Positions 23,385-34,577 of a stretch of 64,000 bases of DNA are shown here, one piece after another. The position numbers were made by a program, and so were the translations under genes. Position 1 is the first letter of the stretch. Every line of letters starts with the position of its first letter. Below the pieces are notes generated by a model. The model made no database searches, was not told the DNA's origin, and saw only the letters and a list, made by a program, of their open reading frames with translations. The stretch is from Pomphorhynchus laevis (taxonomy: Eukaryota > Acanthocephala > Palaeacanthocephala > Echinorhynchida > Pomphorhynchidae). The stretch covers positions 1 to 64,000 of the forward strand of contig WNNJ02003801.1 in NCBI GenBank assembly GCA_012934845.2. Direction: 5' to 3'.

Positions 23385-24089
23385 TTATTCTAAAACATTA
23401 GAATCATCCATCCGTTCGGATCCACGACTATATGGGTGACCCCTAGTCGACCGGCACCCTCTGATTGCATGTGAGGCAGCACGACACAGCAGCAAACTTA
23501 TGGACCTTCTGAGGCCACACATGCATTCAGCATAGCTTTTATTCCCACGTGATGAACGCAATCGAGCAATTGTCCTGAGCAAAACCATGGCGTCGGGTCC
23601 CGCAGCACCAGAAGCCGTGAACACCAGCGGCATAAATCTACTCCTTTCGATATCGATGATACGTTCCGCGTATTTTGATCTTTTTCTCGCTTCATGAAAA
23701 TCAAATGCAGCATTTCTCGTAGACGCACACGATGGAGCAAAATGGTTGAAAACCGTAACGTCAAAGCACGTTCGCTCATATCTGGAGTCAGAAAGCCCAA
23801 TGCAGACGATGTCGAGTCGCGCGTCGTCACTTCGACAAGTGACCCGATGATCAAAACAGTGATCACTATCTACCCGTTGTAATATCGGTTCGACACCAAC
23901 CCCAGTACACACCTGTGATATTTCGGTGGCCAAGAAATCGCGTAAGGCGTTATGCCTTGTTATTACAACACCTCCTCGCTTGCACGAAAGCAAATGTGGG
24001 AGTTTCGCATCATCACAACACACACTTGTCCTTGGGAATCCCGATCGAGTCAAAGCCATATCGCAACGCAAGAGCATCTCTGAATTCAT
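23385..24089 (-). CDS. Family A knuckle and restriction-like endonuclease
   Basis: 234 codons. A Cys/His knuckle (CCDDAKLPHLLSCKRGG, then RHNALRDF) is followed by the nuclease signature DDARLDIVCIGL and CFDVTVFN (PD-(D/E)xK-like Asp positions), the HEARKRSKYAERI basic helix, FMPLVFTASGAAGP, and a C-terminal CRAASHAIRGCRS motif. This arrangement is the RLE domain of site-specific-type LINEs. Confidence 0.75.
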   Translation of the reverse strand: MNSEMLLRCDMALTRSGFPRTSVCCDDAKLPHLLSCKRGGVVITRHNALRDFLATEISQVCTGVGVEPILQRVDSDHCFDHRVTCRSDDARLDIVCIGLSDSRYERTCFDVTVFNHFAPSCASTRNAAFDFHEARKRSKYAERIIDIERSRFMPLVFTASGAAGPDAMVLLRTIARLRSSRGNKSYAECMCGLRRSISLLLCRAASHAIRGCRSTRGHPYSRGSERMDDSNVLE

Positions 24090-24738
24090 GTGGACACAAA
24101 TGACTGAATTCAGCTTTCACTGGAACTGCACTAATCCAAGAGGAAGCACCCTGTCCCAGTGCAAATTCCAGGGCTTGATGCATTGAGGCGGGTAAGATTG
24201 ATCGAATGTATGCCAAACGCTCATCCACAACTTTTTGTCGTTCTCGATTCAACTCTTTTGTCAAGTTATTCTGAGCATCCCTGAGAAGATCACCTTGTAG
24301 CCCACTATCAAATGTTTTACAAAATATTTTCGAGCTTTCGAACTCGGTCAAAGCTGCGCTTACTGGATCAACCATGCCCATTCCACCCTTTGAAATTGGT
24401 GACGAAATCAACGCGTGCATAACTGAGTTTAGATCTTGATCGAAAAGTGAGGGAGCCAAACCACTGAATATAGTATCCCGTAAGGACAAATACAGATCCG
24501 TTTCACTTGGTGTCGATCTCATAAAGTGTGTCCATTTCCATTGTATTGACCTTTTGAATCCTGAGAAAGCAGCATGGGGATCAAATCGTGATACAGTAGA
24601 TACACGAGAAACAAGCTCAGTCCACTTTAATATTTTAATTTTTGTAATTTCCTTTACAAATTCGCCTGAGCCAATTGGCGCACCAAGCACCTCGATGCTA
24701 TCGAACCGTGTCTCAATGTCTGCGGGAAGTGGATACAC
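24013..24738 (-). CDS. Family A thumb and linker segment
   Basis: 241 codons beginning next to the RT thumb (VLGAPIGSGEF) and continuing through the FDPHAAFSGFKRSIQWKWTH block, which the plus-strand copy at 26.2 kb shares (DSDAHSIYFAFNRALQCRWT). No catalytic motif; it links the RT to the knuckle and nuclease. Confidence 0.75.
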   Translation of the reverse strand: MYPLPADIETRFDSIEVLGAPIGSGEFVKEITKIKILKWTELVSRVSTVSRFDPHAAFSGFKRSIQWKWTHFMRSTPSETDLYLSLRDTIFSGLAPSLFDQDLNSVMHALISSPISKGGMGMVDPVSAALTEFESSKIFCKTFDSGLQGDLLRDAQNNLTKELNRERQKVVDERLAYIRSILPASMHQALEFALGQGASSWISAVPVKAEFSHLCPHEFRDALALRYGFDSIGIPKDKCVL

Positions 24739-25215
24739 CCCTTCGGATTGCGGATGAAGGTAGCATCTTGGTTTTGCTAGGGTTCACATTATATCTGAAT
24801 TTTGGTCCTCGGATTTGGAGAAGTTGCCATAAACGCAACAGATCCTCAGGCAAACCTACAAAATTCGCATCGTCAGCAAACCAACGCTGAACAATGTTTG
24901 GCACGACTTGCTTGATCATACTTATCAATGGTAAGAATGTTATTGCGAAGGCAGCCATGGCTAAGGGATCTCCCTGGGTTACTCCCACGCACGATGCTAA
25001 CGATCCACCACCAAGTACCAGTTCTGAGTCGCCCGCATAAATGTTAGATAAGGACTGTGCTAGCCCAGGGCAAGTGTGTTTGATATTGTGTAGCATAACA
25101 TTTCGATTGACAGAGTTGAACGCATTCGTAGCGTCGACAGCGAGAAGTCCATAGCTCTGGTTAGAATAATATGTATCGCGAAGCGAATGAATCGCAAAAT
25201 CGATGACTTTAAAAT
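24713..25215 (-). CDS. Family A RT palm segment
   Basis: Frame open from about 25213: DFAIHSLRDTYYSNQSYGLL, then AVDATNAFNSVNRNVMLHNI (first catalytic Asp), VTQGDPLAMAAFAITFLPLI and QRWFADDANFVG (catalytic ADD), then NPSKTKM. The listed Met-start frame begins at 25096, but the RT homology extends further upstream to the truncation point. Confidence 0.8.
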
Positions 25216-26080
25216 TGAATAAATAATAATAATTAAATATAACATTTTATATTTACTTTAAATAAAAGCTATTAGATTTATTTGTCTTGTCGAATACGTT
25301 GAGCTATTAAAGTTTTTTTAGCATTTATTTGTGTGAATAAAAGCTGTTTTCTGTTTTCTTAGATTTTATTCACAAAGTTGTTAAGCGTGCAGATAAATTT
25401 AGGAAATTAAAAAGAATTATTAAATTAAATAGTAGTTACTATTTATTAGCCCTTTAATCATTCATTAAAGGTTAAGTTTGCTAGAACAATGTTTTCTTCA
25501 TATAAATTTTTGATAGATAGGTGTTATAGTTATTATAGCATAGATGTATGTATATATTTCTCCGAATATAAAATTAATTAATTTTTTAACGCTTCTTTAA
25601 TAACAGCTATATCTAAATTTGTAATTATTTACAAATTTGCGAATAAAGAGTTACTAAAATCTTAATTAAAATTTAATTAAAATTTTATTTAATAATTAAT
25701 TCCTTCTAATTTCATCAGCTTCGTAAGTAAAAATTGATGTTAAAATAATCAAAGAATTGATAAAAGGTAAAATCGTTGCTCAATCTTCAACTTTGACATA
25801 AACAAATAAATAGTCCAAATATCAGAATAATAATTTGTATACCAATAATCATAGGATGAAATCCATTTCGCCACAAATTGATCCACAAAAACTTAGATTA
25901 TGCAACCATTGCACAATCGATTTTTACATTAAAAAATTACATAAAAACTTGCAAGAATAAATATATTAAAGTTGCATTCATTGATGTACAAATTTTTATT
26001 CAAAACATTAATTATAGCATAAATTATTTGTGCTGAAGCTAAAACGATTCAGCTTAATATTATTGATAGAGTTATACATA
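25216..26080. other. AT-rich spacer between two RLE LINE copies
   Basis: No gene seen. A block near 25370-25410 repeats 22896-22935, on the other side of the minus-strand LINE; a second block (25995-26080) repeats 29495-29580, on the other side of the plus-strand LINE. Confidence 0.5.
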
Positions 26081-26179
26081 TTATCAAATAATATGTTTAA
26101 TATTATTGTATTAATAATACTATATTAATATTGACTGGTAAAAATTCTTTACTTATAACTACATACATTATTAGAAGAG

Positions 26180-29130
26180 AAATTTCACGGAAAATCTTGT
26201 CAACCAATATTAATATTATTAATACTAATATAACGACTCTAATATATTGGAACATACCAAAAGACAACATACCTAGAGGAAAGCCAGCAACAGAGCAAAA
26301 ATTGCTGCTCTTGCAACGGACAAGAGGCAAGATGCAAGGGGTATCGGTGCTTTAATTCCGGAAATGCATTCCGCAATTGCGCGGCCCCTGAATGTTGTAA
26401 TCGAGTAAGATCACATGCGCAATTCAAGCCACAATCAGTCAGCACGGGTCAAATGTAGATCAGCCGACGTTGGGTGAATATGAAGGTGATCGTTCAGAAC
26501 CAGCAGATCCTTACATCTGTAAACTCGATCAGAATTTCAGAAAGATTATCAATTGACGACCAAACTTATTCACGCTTCCATTTTGCACCGCAAGCAACGA
26601 GTTCATCGACTTACTTTGTGCGAAATACGAGACCGTTGCAAGGAAATTGAATGGTGAGGTATTTGCATTGAAGGAAATTGCAATAATGTGTCAATGCATT
26701 TTACAGAGAATTCCCGCAAGAAATGTATCAGGTATTCGAAAAACTTAAGAGCGCAGATTAAACATGTGGAAAAATGGCGAACTTGATGACCTCATCTGAA
26801 AAGCGCGTGCATTGCAAAGCGAGATAATTGCTAATTCACGGACCAGACCGGCACAAAACAGTGACAAAAACGATTCAACGGCCTTATTGAATCAGGCAAA
26901 ACAAAATCAGCAAAAAAAATTGCATGGATCAGCAATACCTTAATCAAAGTCCAGTCTATTCACTCCTTGATGAGTTTAATGAACGCACCGTCGGGGATAT
27001 ATTAAACGATCTGCATCCAGGCGCCGCAATTTGTTAAAGGGATGTGCTACTGCAGGCACCACTTGAGGACTGTGTGTATCACCATCCGGTTGAGTTCTCA
27101 GGTGTAGACGCAAGAGAGATATTCGTGGCTTCTCTAAGGACTCAAGGCGGTGCAGGTCCTTTGGGAATTACCGCTCATGATTTCCAGCGTATGCTCAGCT
27201 CTTTTAAGTCTCACTCTGCCGCTTCGGCTGAGAGTATTGCAATGTTAGCTCGACGGATTGCTACGGAGCAGATAGATTTATCCGTGATTGAGGCATTAGT
27301 GGCAAGTCGTCTTGTTCTGTTAAACAAGAACCCTGGAATTGGCCTATAGGGGTTGGAGAGATATTAAGGTGGGTAATCGGCAAAGCATTAATGAAAATTG
27401 TAAAGCAACCCTTGCAAACCGTGGTTTGCACTCAACATCTATGCGCCGCCCAAAGATCCGGTTTAGAATACACAATTCATTCTGCAACTAGCGCATTTCG
27501 CTCAGAAGATAACTTCGGAATTTTGACCGTCGACGCCATAAATGCTTTTATCAGAGCGAGTCGCCAAGTTGCATTAGCCAACATATCATTTGTTTGTCCA
27601 GCATTAGCCCACGTCCTGCGAAATACTTATGCTGGCATCACCTTGATGGCAACTGAAGGGTATCATCGGTGCTAATGAATGCTTCACCCAGGGCGACCCG
27701 TTCGACATTGCAGCTTTTACCGCGTTATCGATTCCGTTAATTCGGCGTATAAAGGGAAACATTACACAAACGAAACAAAGATGGTACGCCGACGACGGAA
27801 ATTTCGTTGGATCTGTCGAAGAATTGAAGAAAGTATGTGATATACTTGTGATAATCAAACCTTAATATGGCTATATAGTTAAACCAGAAAAATCCAAGCT
27901 GCTTACACATCCCCACAATATTGGCAAGTCAAAAATGCTCTTTGACCATGAGAAGATCTCAATCACTTGTAAAGGTATCAGGATGCTTTGCACACCTGTA
28001 GGTACGTTGGCTTACGTTAAACAAGAGGTCATACAAAAGGTACTTTGATGGTATGACCAAGTAGATAAACTCAGCATGGCAGCGGATAGTGACGCTCACT
28101 CCATATATTTTGCATTCAACAGAGCATTGCAATGTCGTTGGACACACCTAATTAGAACAACGAGATGTGATAGCGATTGGTTCATCACGCTGACTGCATC
28201 GATCAATGACTTCGCTGGTAAAGTTTGCGACCACAGCGTGACTGAAGAGGATATGTCCATATTTGCTGTCCCTCCCCATATGGGCGGACTTGAAATCAGA
28301 TATCCTGTTTTTGTCTCACAACATGAGTATGAATCTCCAAATCAATTGTGTAGCTATTCGATACCACAGAATCGCTTTATATTCACGAACAATTGCAATC
28401 GGATGCGGCGGGTCAAATAAAGTCAGCAAACTTCAAGCGGCCCAAACTAGCTCGCTTGGTACTTAAGATGGACAAACCGAACATAAGTCATCTCCTGGAA
28501 TATGCTTCAAAAAGGGGCATCAAATTAACTAACATCTCGACCACTTGATGATTACTGACTTTATCTGACTACAACGAAGTTTCGTGACGCAATGTCTGTA
28601 ACGCACGATTGGACCCCATCTAAGATAGTCAAAAAATGTATATGCGGGGAGGTGTTGAATAATGTTTATGCATTGTCATGCAAAAGGGCGGTTTATTGAC
28701 GATAGGTCATAATTAGATCCGCGACCTTGCATCAAAAGTACTCACAGACGTGTGTTCTGGGGTCGCCACTAAGCCAAATCTATCTGGTGTTCATGATACT
28801 ATAAGTTTCGACAATAATGCGACAACTCGAAGACAAGACGCATGTCCTGATATTGTGTGCAGTGGATTATTCGGTGGTAGGATGGAGAGTACGTTTTTTG
28901 ACGTATGCATTTTCAACGAAATAGCTCCATCCTATATATCGCGATCTTTGGCTGCGTGCTTCGAGTATCATGAGCAACGAAAGCGAAGCAAGTACGAAGA
29001 AAGGATACGTGAGATTGATCACACTATCTTCTGCCCATTAGTGTTTGCGTCAACTGGTGGTGCAGGCAGATTCCAATCTTCGTACGAGGCTCCGTACGAA
29101 GATTGGAATTGCGCTCGCAAAGTTGATATC
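26180..29130 (+). mobile_element. RLE-type LINE (family A), longest but broken copy
   Basis: Plus-strand copy reaching further 5' than its neighbour. It starts with a Cys-rich zone (CSCNGQEARCKGYRCFNSGN, then FRNCAAPECCN, about 26300-26400), then RT fingers TQGGAGPLGITAHDF (27150) and LARRIATEQIDLSVIEALVA, the GRQS-like KNPGIG region, DAINAFIRASRQVALANISF (27530), an FTQGDPFDIAAF-like palm and RWYADDGNFVGS (27780), and finally the nuclease part ATTRRQDACPDIVCSGLFGG with FFDVCIFNEIAPS and HEQRKRSKYEERI (28820-29010). Several stops and shifts show it is dead. Confidence 0.75.
27044..27349 (+). CDS. Family A RT fingers segment
   Basis: 101 codons with RTQGGAGPLGITAHDFQRML, FKSHSAASAESIAMLARRIA and LVASRLVLLNKNPGIG, the conserved fingers block of the family. 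It continues in the next frame toward the palm. Confidence 0.7.
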   Translation: MLLQAPLEDCVYHHPVEFSGVDAREIFVASLRTQGGAGPLGITAHDFQRMLSSFKSHSAASAESIAMLARRIATEQIDLSVIEALVASRLVLLNKNPGIGL

Positions 29131-29139
29131 ACAATGTAG
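28750..29139 (+). CDS. Family A endonuclease segment
   Basis: 129 codons with DACPDIVCSGLF, ESTFFDVCIFNEIAP and KRSKYEERIREID, aligning by eye with the nuclease region of the minus-strand copy. The end contains a 38-nt palindrome (29071-29108) replacing the expected continuation of the protein. Confidence 0.65.
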   Translation: MCSGVATKPNLSGVHDTISFDNNATTRRQDACPDIVCSGLFGGRMESTFFDVCIFNEIAPSYISRSLAACFEYHEQRKRSKYEERIREIDHTIFCPLVFASTGGAGRFQSSYEAPYEDWNCARKVDITM

Positions 29140-29653
29140 GCACCGCGTTCCAACTCAATGCACCGGTACATTCGGTCATAGATATTGAGTTGCAAATCGC
29201 ACAACTATCATTATTTTCTTTTAAATATATTGTGAATTCGAAATATGTTGATTTCCATTTGCGGGAACTTCAAATGTAAATTTATTGAAATAAAAAGATA
29301 TTAATATTATAATAATTTTATATTATAATAATATTATTGATAGATAATATTATATATTATACATAAAAAAGTTATAAAAGTCAATTTTAAATAACAGATA
29401 TAATTAATAAATAACAGACTATGAAAAAAGCTATGAAAAACAGACGATGGATAACATACGATGTAAAACAGACGATGTATTATATTTTCATTAAAATCAT
29501 CAATTATAACACAAATTATTTGTGCCGAAGCTAAAACGATTCAGCTTAATATTATTGATAGTGTTATACAAAGATATTATCGGTGAAACATTCACAAATA
29601 TGGCGTTACAAAGCTTTATCGAACTCAATATACAATTAATAATTTATATTTAG

Positions 29654-29872
29654 AGACTATCACTAGCTCTTATGGTACGCCCTGAGATGCAGAGAAGTAC
29701 CGGAGGAATTGATCGAATGGGTGAAGATGCTGTCAGAGACACTACGAGCAGTGTTCCTTTTACAGCAGAGCCTATCATAGATAGTTTGTATTCTAAGCTT
29801 GAAAGCGTTCATATAAAAGAAATTTATTACGTTTGCGATATGGTAATTGAAAACTTGGACTATTGGTATTGA
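29654..29872 (+). CDS. Unassigned plus-strand open segment
   Basis: Preceded by an acceptor-like AATTTATATTTAG, the frame reads MVRPEMQRSTGGIDRMGEDA and continues to a stop at 29872; a GTAATT donor-like site occurs at about 29841. Codon use looks like real coding sequence rather than AT-rich intron. No family recognised. It may be an exon of another gene, or the N-terminal region of a family A element. Confidence 0.35.
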   Translation, partial: RLSLALMVRPEMQRSTGGIDRMGEDAVRDTTSSVPFTAEPIIDSLYSKLESVHIKEIYYVCDMVIENLDYWY

Positions 29873-30135
29873 GATAATTGTTGTTAGATTGTCATATTTT
29901 GAAGCATTATATTAAATCAACAAGTTATAAAGCATACCTTACTTTAAATAACATATGATTACTTATTGGAAAACAATAATATTGATTGTATATAATTTAA
30001 AAAGGATAATTTTAAATGACCAATAATATGAATATAGACTAATTGAGTCTATATTTAATCTATCAGTACTAAACGAGACTAAATTTATTTCTTACTTTTG
30101 CTATAAATTCAATTCTCGTCAATCAATTTACTCAC

Positions 30136-30207
30136 AATGATTTGAGCTGAGATGATAAGTTCAAAAAGCCGGACGGTATCTCGGTAATTGGATTGCCAAA
30201 TAACCTC
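30136..30207 (-). CDS. LRR gene exon 12 (one LRR)
   Basis: A 72-nt exon, acceptor TTTTCTGTAATAG, donor GTGAGTAAA. RLFGNPITEIPSGFLNLSSQ followed by LKS and a split Leu/Phe codon is the most consensus-like repeat of the gene. The next intron is about 7.7 kb and contains two RLE-type LINE copies. Confidence 0.9.
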
Positions 30208-30419
30208 CTATTACAGAAAATGTAAACATCAAATAACTTCGCAAGGATATAACACTATAATATGTTCAAGTATAAAAGTTATAAAAGCGACTTTGAAACA
30301 AATAAATGTTCAATTCGTAGAGTATGTGCTAGTTATACGGACCATTGTCAGCTGCTATGTGCTAAATCGTAAAACATAATATGCAATACAAGCTTTAATC
30401 TCGGATTTAGGTGTCTATG

Positions 30420-30930
30420 TCAATCCGGATTGGAGAAAAGGTTCTTCCTAATGTGAAGGATTTTAAGTATCTTGGGGTATTTGTTCATGAGGGACGGCAC
30501 GAATATCAAGGAGATTCAAAAGCGGATTTGTACAGCTAACGCTGCGATGCCTTCGTTGTACAGGTATGTCGTAGTGAAGCGAGAGTTGAGTCTTCGGCCG
30601 AAGTTTTCGGTTTACTACGCAATCTTTGTTTATATCTTAAATATAGTCATTAGCTTTGGGTTATGACCGAAAGGATAATATCTCGGATAAAGTCGACCGA
30701 AATGTGTTCCTTCGCGGTGTGGTCGATTTTAGCCTTAGAGATACGGTTAGGAATTCGGTCATCCGGATGAACTCAGAGTTAAGTCGCCGCTTCTCTACAT
30801 CGAAGAAAGTCAGCTGAGGTGGCCAGGACACGTTTTGAGGATGTCTATGGATCATCTTTTTCGAAGGGTTTTTTAGGCCGGACTCTCTGGAAAGGGACCT
30901 TGAGGTAGACTTCGATACCGCTAGTTGTTT
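30420..30930 (+). mobile_element. APE LINE (family C) 3' end
   Basis: End of the RT ORF: GEKVLPNVKDFKYLGVF, then KRICTANAAMPSLYRYVVVK and WVMTERIISR, and GHVLRMSMDHLFRR near 30840. The same order and wording recur at 52.2-53.3 kb and at the window's end (63960), so this is the same LINE family. Confidence 0.75.
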
Positions 30931-31210
30931 TTACAAGTTAAAAGAATGCAAATGCTACTCCGAAAGAATAAATCGATTTATTTGTCTAAATGAAGAACAA
31001 AATCCTTTATATCATGGACATAGTTTATCATGGCAATTGATTTAATATATGATTTAAAAAAATGATACTTAGTTAGCTATAATTAAAATAATTAACTAAC
31101 TGATTATGATTTTAATTAAAATCATAAGATTTCGATTAGATAAACTAATTATCCCAAATTAAAATCTGAAATTGATACTCGAAAATAAAAGTAGAGAACA
31201 AATTACATAC

Positions 31211-31282
31211 ATATCTTGAAGTCCCAACATATTATAAAAATCTGTGAGGTGTACTGCAGTAATCATGTTGAAAGACAAATTT
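31211..31282 (-). CDS. LRR gene exon 11 (one LRR)
   Basis: A 72-nt exon, acceptor AATTTTAATTTAG, donor GTATGTAAT. NLSFNMITAVHLTDFYNMLG is a canonical LRR. It lies between the 3' LINE piece at 30.4 kb and the LINE with direct repeats at 31.8-34.9 kb. Confidence 0.88.
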
Positions 31283-31794
31283 CTAAATTAAAATTTTTTA
31301 TTTGTTAGCTTAACAATGATTGACGTAAACTATATCGAATGCTGTTTTACATTATCGTAATTTATATCAAACAAATTTGCGTATTTCCTAATTTAGATAT
31401 AAACATTACCTGAATCAATTGACAAGAAATAAAAAATACAAAACACTGCAAAAGTAAAATGATTTGATGTAGCAAACAATTATCGATTGTAACTTGAAAT
31501 TTGTTTCTATTCGAATTGTTTAATTGAGATTGAATTTTAGTTTTTCAAATAATTGAATATATTATTTGTTTAAAACAAATTTACTTAAATAGTCATAACG
31601 TAGACAATGATTCTTGACAGGATCATTCCTAATATATTTTAGTTCACTGCGGTTAGTGTCAAAGATGTAAATAACGTACAATAGGGATCTAGTAAACCTA
31701 TATATATTATATTTAGAATTTAGAATTTTCTTTTAGCACACGTAAAGAGACGAAATAGCTTTGATTTACAAAGCATATTTTTGATAATAAAATA

Positions 31795-32060
31795 TTAAGT
31801 CTTTTAAGTCAAAATATTTTGAAAAATTAATTTTAGACACGATATAAGTGCCAATTTTAAAATCAGTTATTTATTTTTTAATCAAAATCTACAAGTTTGT
31901 AAAATCTTTAAAACGAAATGTAAAAAGATTAATTTTGCACCATTTGAAAAAGACAAGTATTTTTTAATTGTCATCAAATTTAGTTATATTTTAAGATCAA
32001 AAAATAATAGATAAAAGAAATAAGCGATTGTCAATACAATTAAAATATAAATAACACTAT
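31795..32060. repeat. Direct repeat flanking a LINE, left copy
   Basis: About 265 bp similar to 34578-34855 (shared GTCTTTTAAGT, TTGAAAAAGACAA, AATAAGCGATTGTCAATACA). A third partial copy is at 32085-32170. The LINE at 32190-34430 lies between them, so it inserted into a tandem repeat or was duplicated with it. Confidence 0.7.
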
Positions 32061-32189
32061 TATTAAAAAACTATTATTTTTGAAAACTTTGTAAAATAAA
32101 ATGTAATTAGATTAATTTTGCACCATTTGAAAAAGACAAATCTCTTTTAATTGTCATCAAATTCCTAAGTATGTAGGGTTAGTGACTCC

Positions 32190-34430
32190 TCAAAACGTTA
32201 TCAAGGTCTACGCTATCAATCCAACCAGATACCTTCTCTCGCCTCAGACAAACTTATCTTTCTTGAATATTCTGAAGAGGGAAGGCTGAGAGTCGTTAAG
32301 ACGAAAAGTACTCGTCCTGTCCCTACTCAGTTGGAGACTATACTATAACTCCAGTATTCATTCGAGAGAACCTGCCTGAAGGAAGCAGAGAAGTTGGGAA
32401 TGTGTATTATCTTTACTAGGACCTTGAATCTTGTTGGAGCGAGATCGTAAATGCTATTTTTAAAGGTAGTAGAAAGGACCCCGGTAGCTTGCGAAGAGAA
32501 GTAGGAATTAAATTCGGTCAAACTCTCATTCCCAATACGGGGGAAGAGTTGGATAGCTGCCTGAAAGAAGGTCACCCTGACGGGATCAAAGTGGAACCCT
32601 CTCCTCAACAACGTATCTTCCTCTAACATCCAACGAATTTAGCGATGAGAGGTGGTCAGCTGTTGCGGCGACTGTTCAGTGCAGATGGATTTTAACAACC
32701 AAATCATATGAAGCAGTAATATATCGAGGAGTGAATTTGTTGTAGAGAGATGAAAGTTGGCGGTATATGGTTTATGTATAAGATAGTCGTTCCTGGCTCT
32801 GCAAAGTTCTGCCTTAATCCAACGACCAGTTCTGTCGTTGAAGACACCGAGTAACATGTCGTAGTCACTACCTACAATTCGGTGCAGGATGTCACGATTA
32901 TTGTGAATCTTCACCGGCCTGATATAGACATTGGCTATGCTGATTCGTTTACCGTTCTTAACTAGTGGTATAAATAAACAAGAAAGGGCTGGACACAAGT
33001 AGTTTAATAAGAGGGAGAACCTGAAGGAGCTTTGAACGACGGTGAGAAGACCTTGAAAAGAAGAGGAGTGTAAGGGGTTTTATACTGAGTAAAGTGGGTG
33101 ATTATATTATTTAGGGTAAATCGAGTAATCTCCTGTGGAAGACGGATAGACCGAGTCTTCTGAAGGAATACAACATCTACATCTCTACCAGATAGAAGCA
33201 TAAAGGTGAAAGCACCTCCAGAATTCCACTATACAATATTCAGTGAAAACGGCCTTTGGTTACTTTCCATTGCGTCAGTGTAACCTGAGTGCTTCGCCTT
33301 CCATCTAGTCGGAACCAGAGGTGGAAACGTTGCTCTTTCACTTCCAGCCTCGACAGGTGGAGTCATTTCCTCACAAGTACTATCTTCATTTTCGACGCAA
33401 GGCTCTAATATTTCAATATATTCGCCAATTTTTAGGAGGCTAAAGCCTGCGGCCACGAAGTAATCCTTTTTTGATCTAAGGCTTCTTAGATTTAGCAACT
33501 GATGTGGGTAAACTTTGAACCTCGCCAATCTTTGACATTATGCTTTTTATCGAATTAGCCATCTTCTCCCTTATTTTTTAAAGCTTGGCCTTAACATGAC
33601 GTAAGAGGTCTGAGTCAGACATCCTGTTGTTATTATTGGCGGATCATGCATCGGTGAATCTGTCTGGCTTCATCTGAGCTGCCAAATGTTTTTCTCGTAG
33701 CTTTTAAATAAAACACATTTACTCGACCAGGTGGGTTGACTCCCTCAGTAAGAACAGTGCAGGGATCTATCGCATTTTGCTGAATGGTCATCCAGAGAGC
33801 CACATATCTAGGAAGAGCTGGGAAGAAGACATCCAGAACTCCAGTCTCCTTATGTAGCAGACATTACAATGGGGGTAGGTTGTAGAGTCAATTTAAATCA
33901 GAGTAAATGCTAGATTGTGGTCTAGGAAATGATTACATTTAAAGTGAGCTAGACACTCGGCCACGCCAACCAAGGCAGATTAAAATGCTACGGGAATCAA
34001 TAATCCTCCCATTCCTGCAATAAATCTGATATTGCTAATCTTAAAATATTGTTAAAGTTCTATAATGTCTTCATCTGACATGTATGTCGGAATGTTTTTG
34101 ATTTTCGGGGTGCTCGGATAGGCTTGTATAAGATTTTACCACGACTTGAATGATTTTTATTGAACTGGTTCAAGTAATCACGGGCACGCTCAAGGGTGCA
34201 AAAGGATATACTAACTTGTGTCTCGTAATATTTTATTGACTGAAGAATAAGTCTCCTTTTAAAACGTGCAGAGAAGTCGCTAAGATTGATGTTGAAAACG
34301 TTTTTCATCGATATAGGTTCCGTAAAATTAACACAAATTAGGTTTGCCAGTTTAGGTGCATGGAAAAGTTCCTTTTGCTTAAAGATAGATACAGTAGACA
34401 ACAAACCATATGTTGTCTGCAATAAGACTA
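32190..34430 (-). mobile_element. APE LINE 5' half: ORF1 and endonuclease
   Basis: Minus strand. ORF1 remnants at 34422-34060 and 33528-33229 include a basic region and a CLAHFKC-type zinc-knuckle trace (about 33950). ORF2 begins near 33200 with DVVFLQKT, then ISIANVYIRP (32940), a FNDRTGRW segment equivalent to the GDFNA-x-H endonuclease motif (32830), NSLLDILL and TTSHR in place of the SDHxP box (32650). The RT is absent. Jockey/I-like by order; clade uncertain. Confidence 0.65.
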
Positions 34431-34577
34431 TTTTGCTGCTTTAAGCCAGTATTTGCTTGAGGATTGGCGGTTTTTTGAATATTTGTCAAATCCTTTGTGA
34501 TGTAATTAACATATTGCAAATTTAGTTTAGTATTATCTCTTTTTATTATTATCTCATTTATTATCTCTTTTTATTTA

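Larger units (their letters stand above)
23385..25215 (-). mobile_element. RLE-type LINE (family A), 5'-truncated, well preserved
   Basis: Minus-strand retrotransposon with palm motifs first (25200-24800), then thumb/linker, a CCHC-like knuckle and a restriction-like endonuclease. Three long frames cover it with about two frame changes (near 24735 and 24050). GC is clearly higher than the surrounding intron and the frames are long, so the insertion is recent. The 5' end is cut in the RT fingers near 25213. Family A resembles RLE-bearing reverse transcriptases of the R2/NeSL/Utopia type; exact clade needs a tree. Confidence 0.8.

Noticed and set aside
23498-24186. Several overlapping frames on both strands
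   Set aside because: Shadows of the family A nuclease and linker frames.
26103-26330. Minus frame with LILVDKIFREISLLIM resembling an LRR
   Set aside because: No acceptor in the right phase; the region is the AT-rich edge of an RLE LINE and the overlapping plus frame belongs to it.
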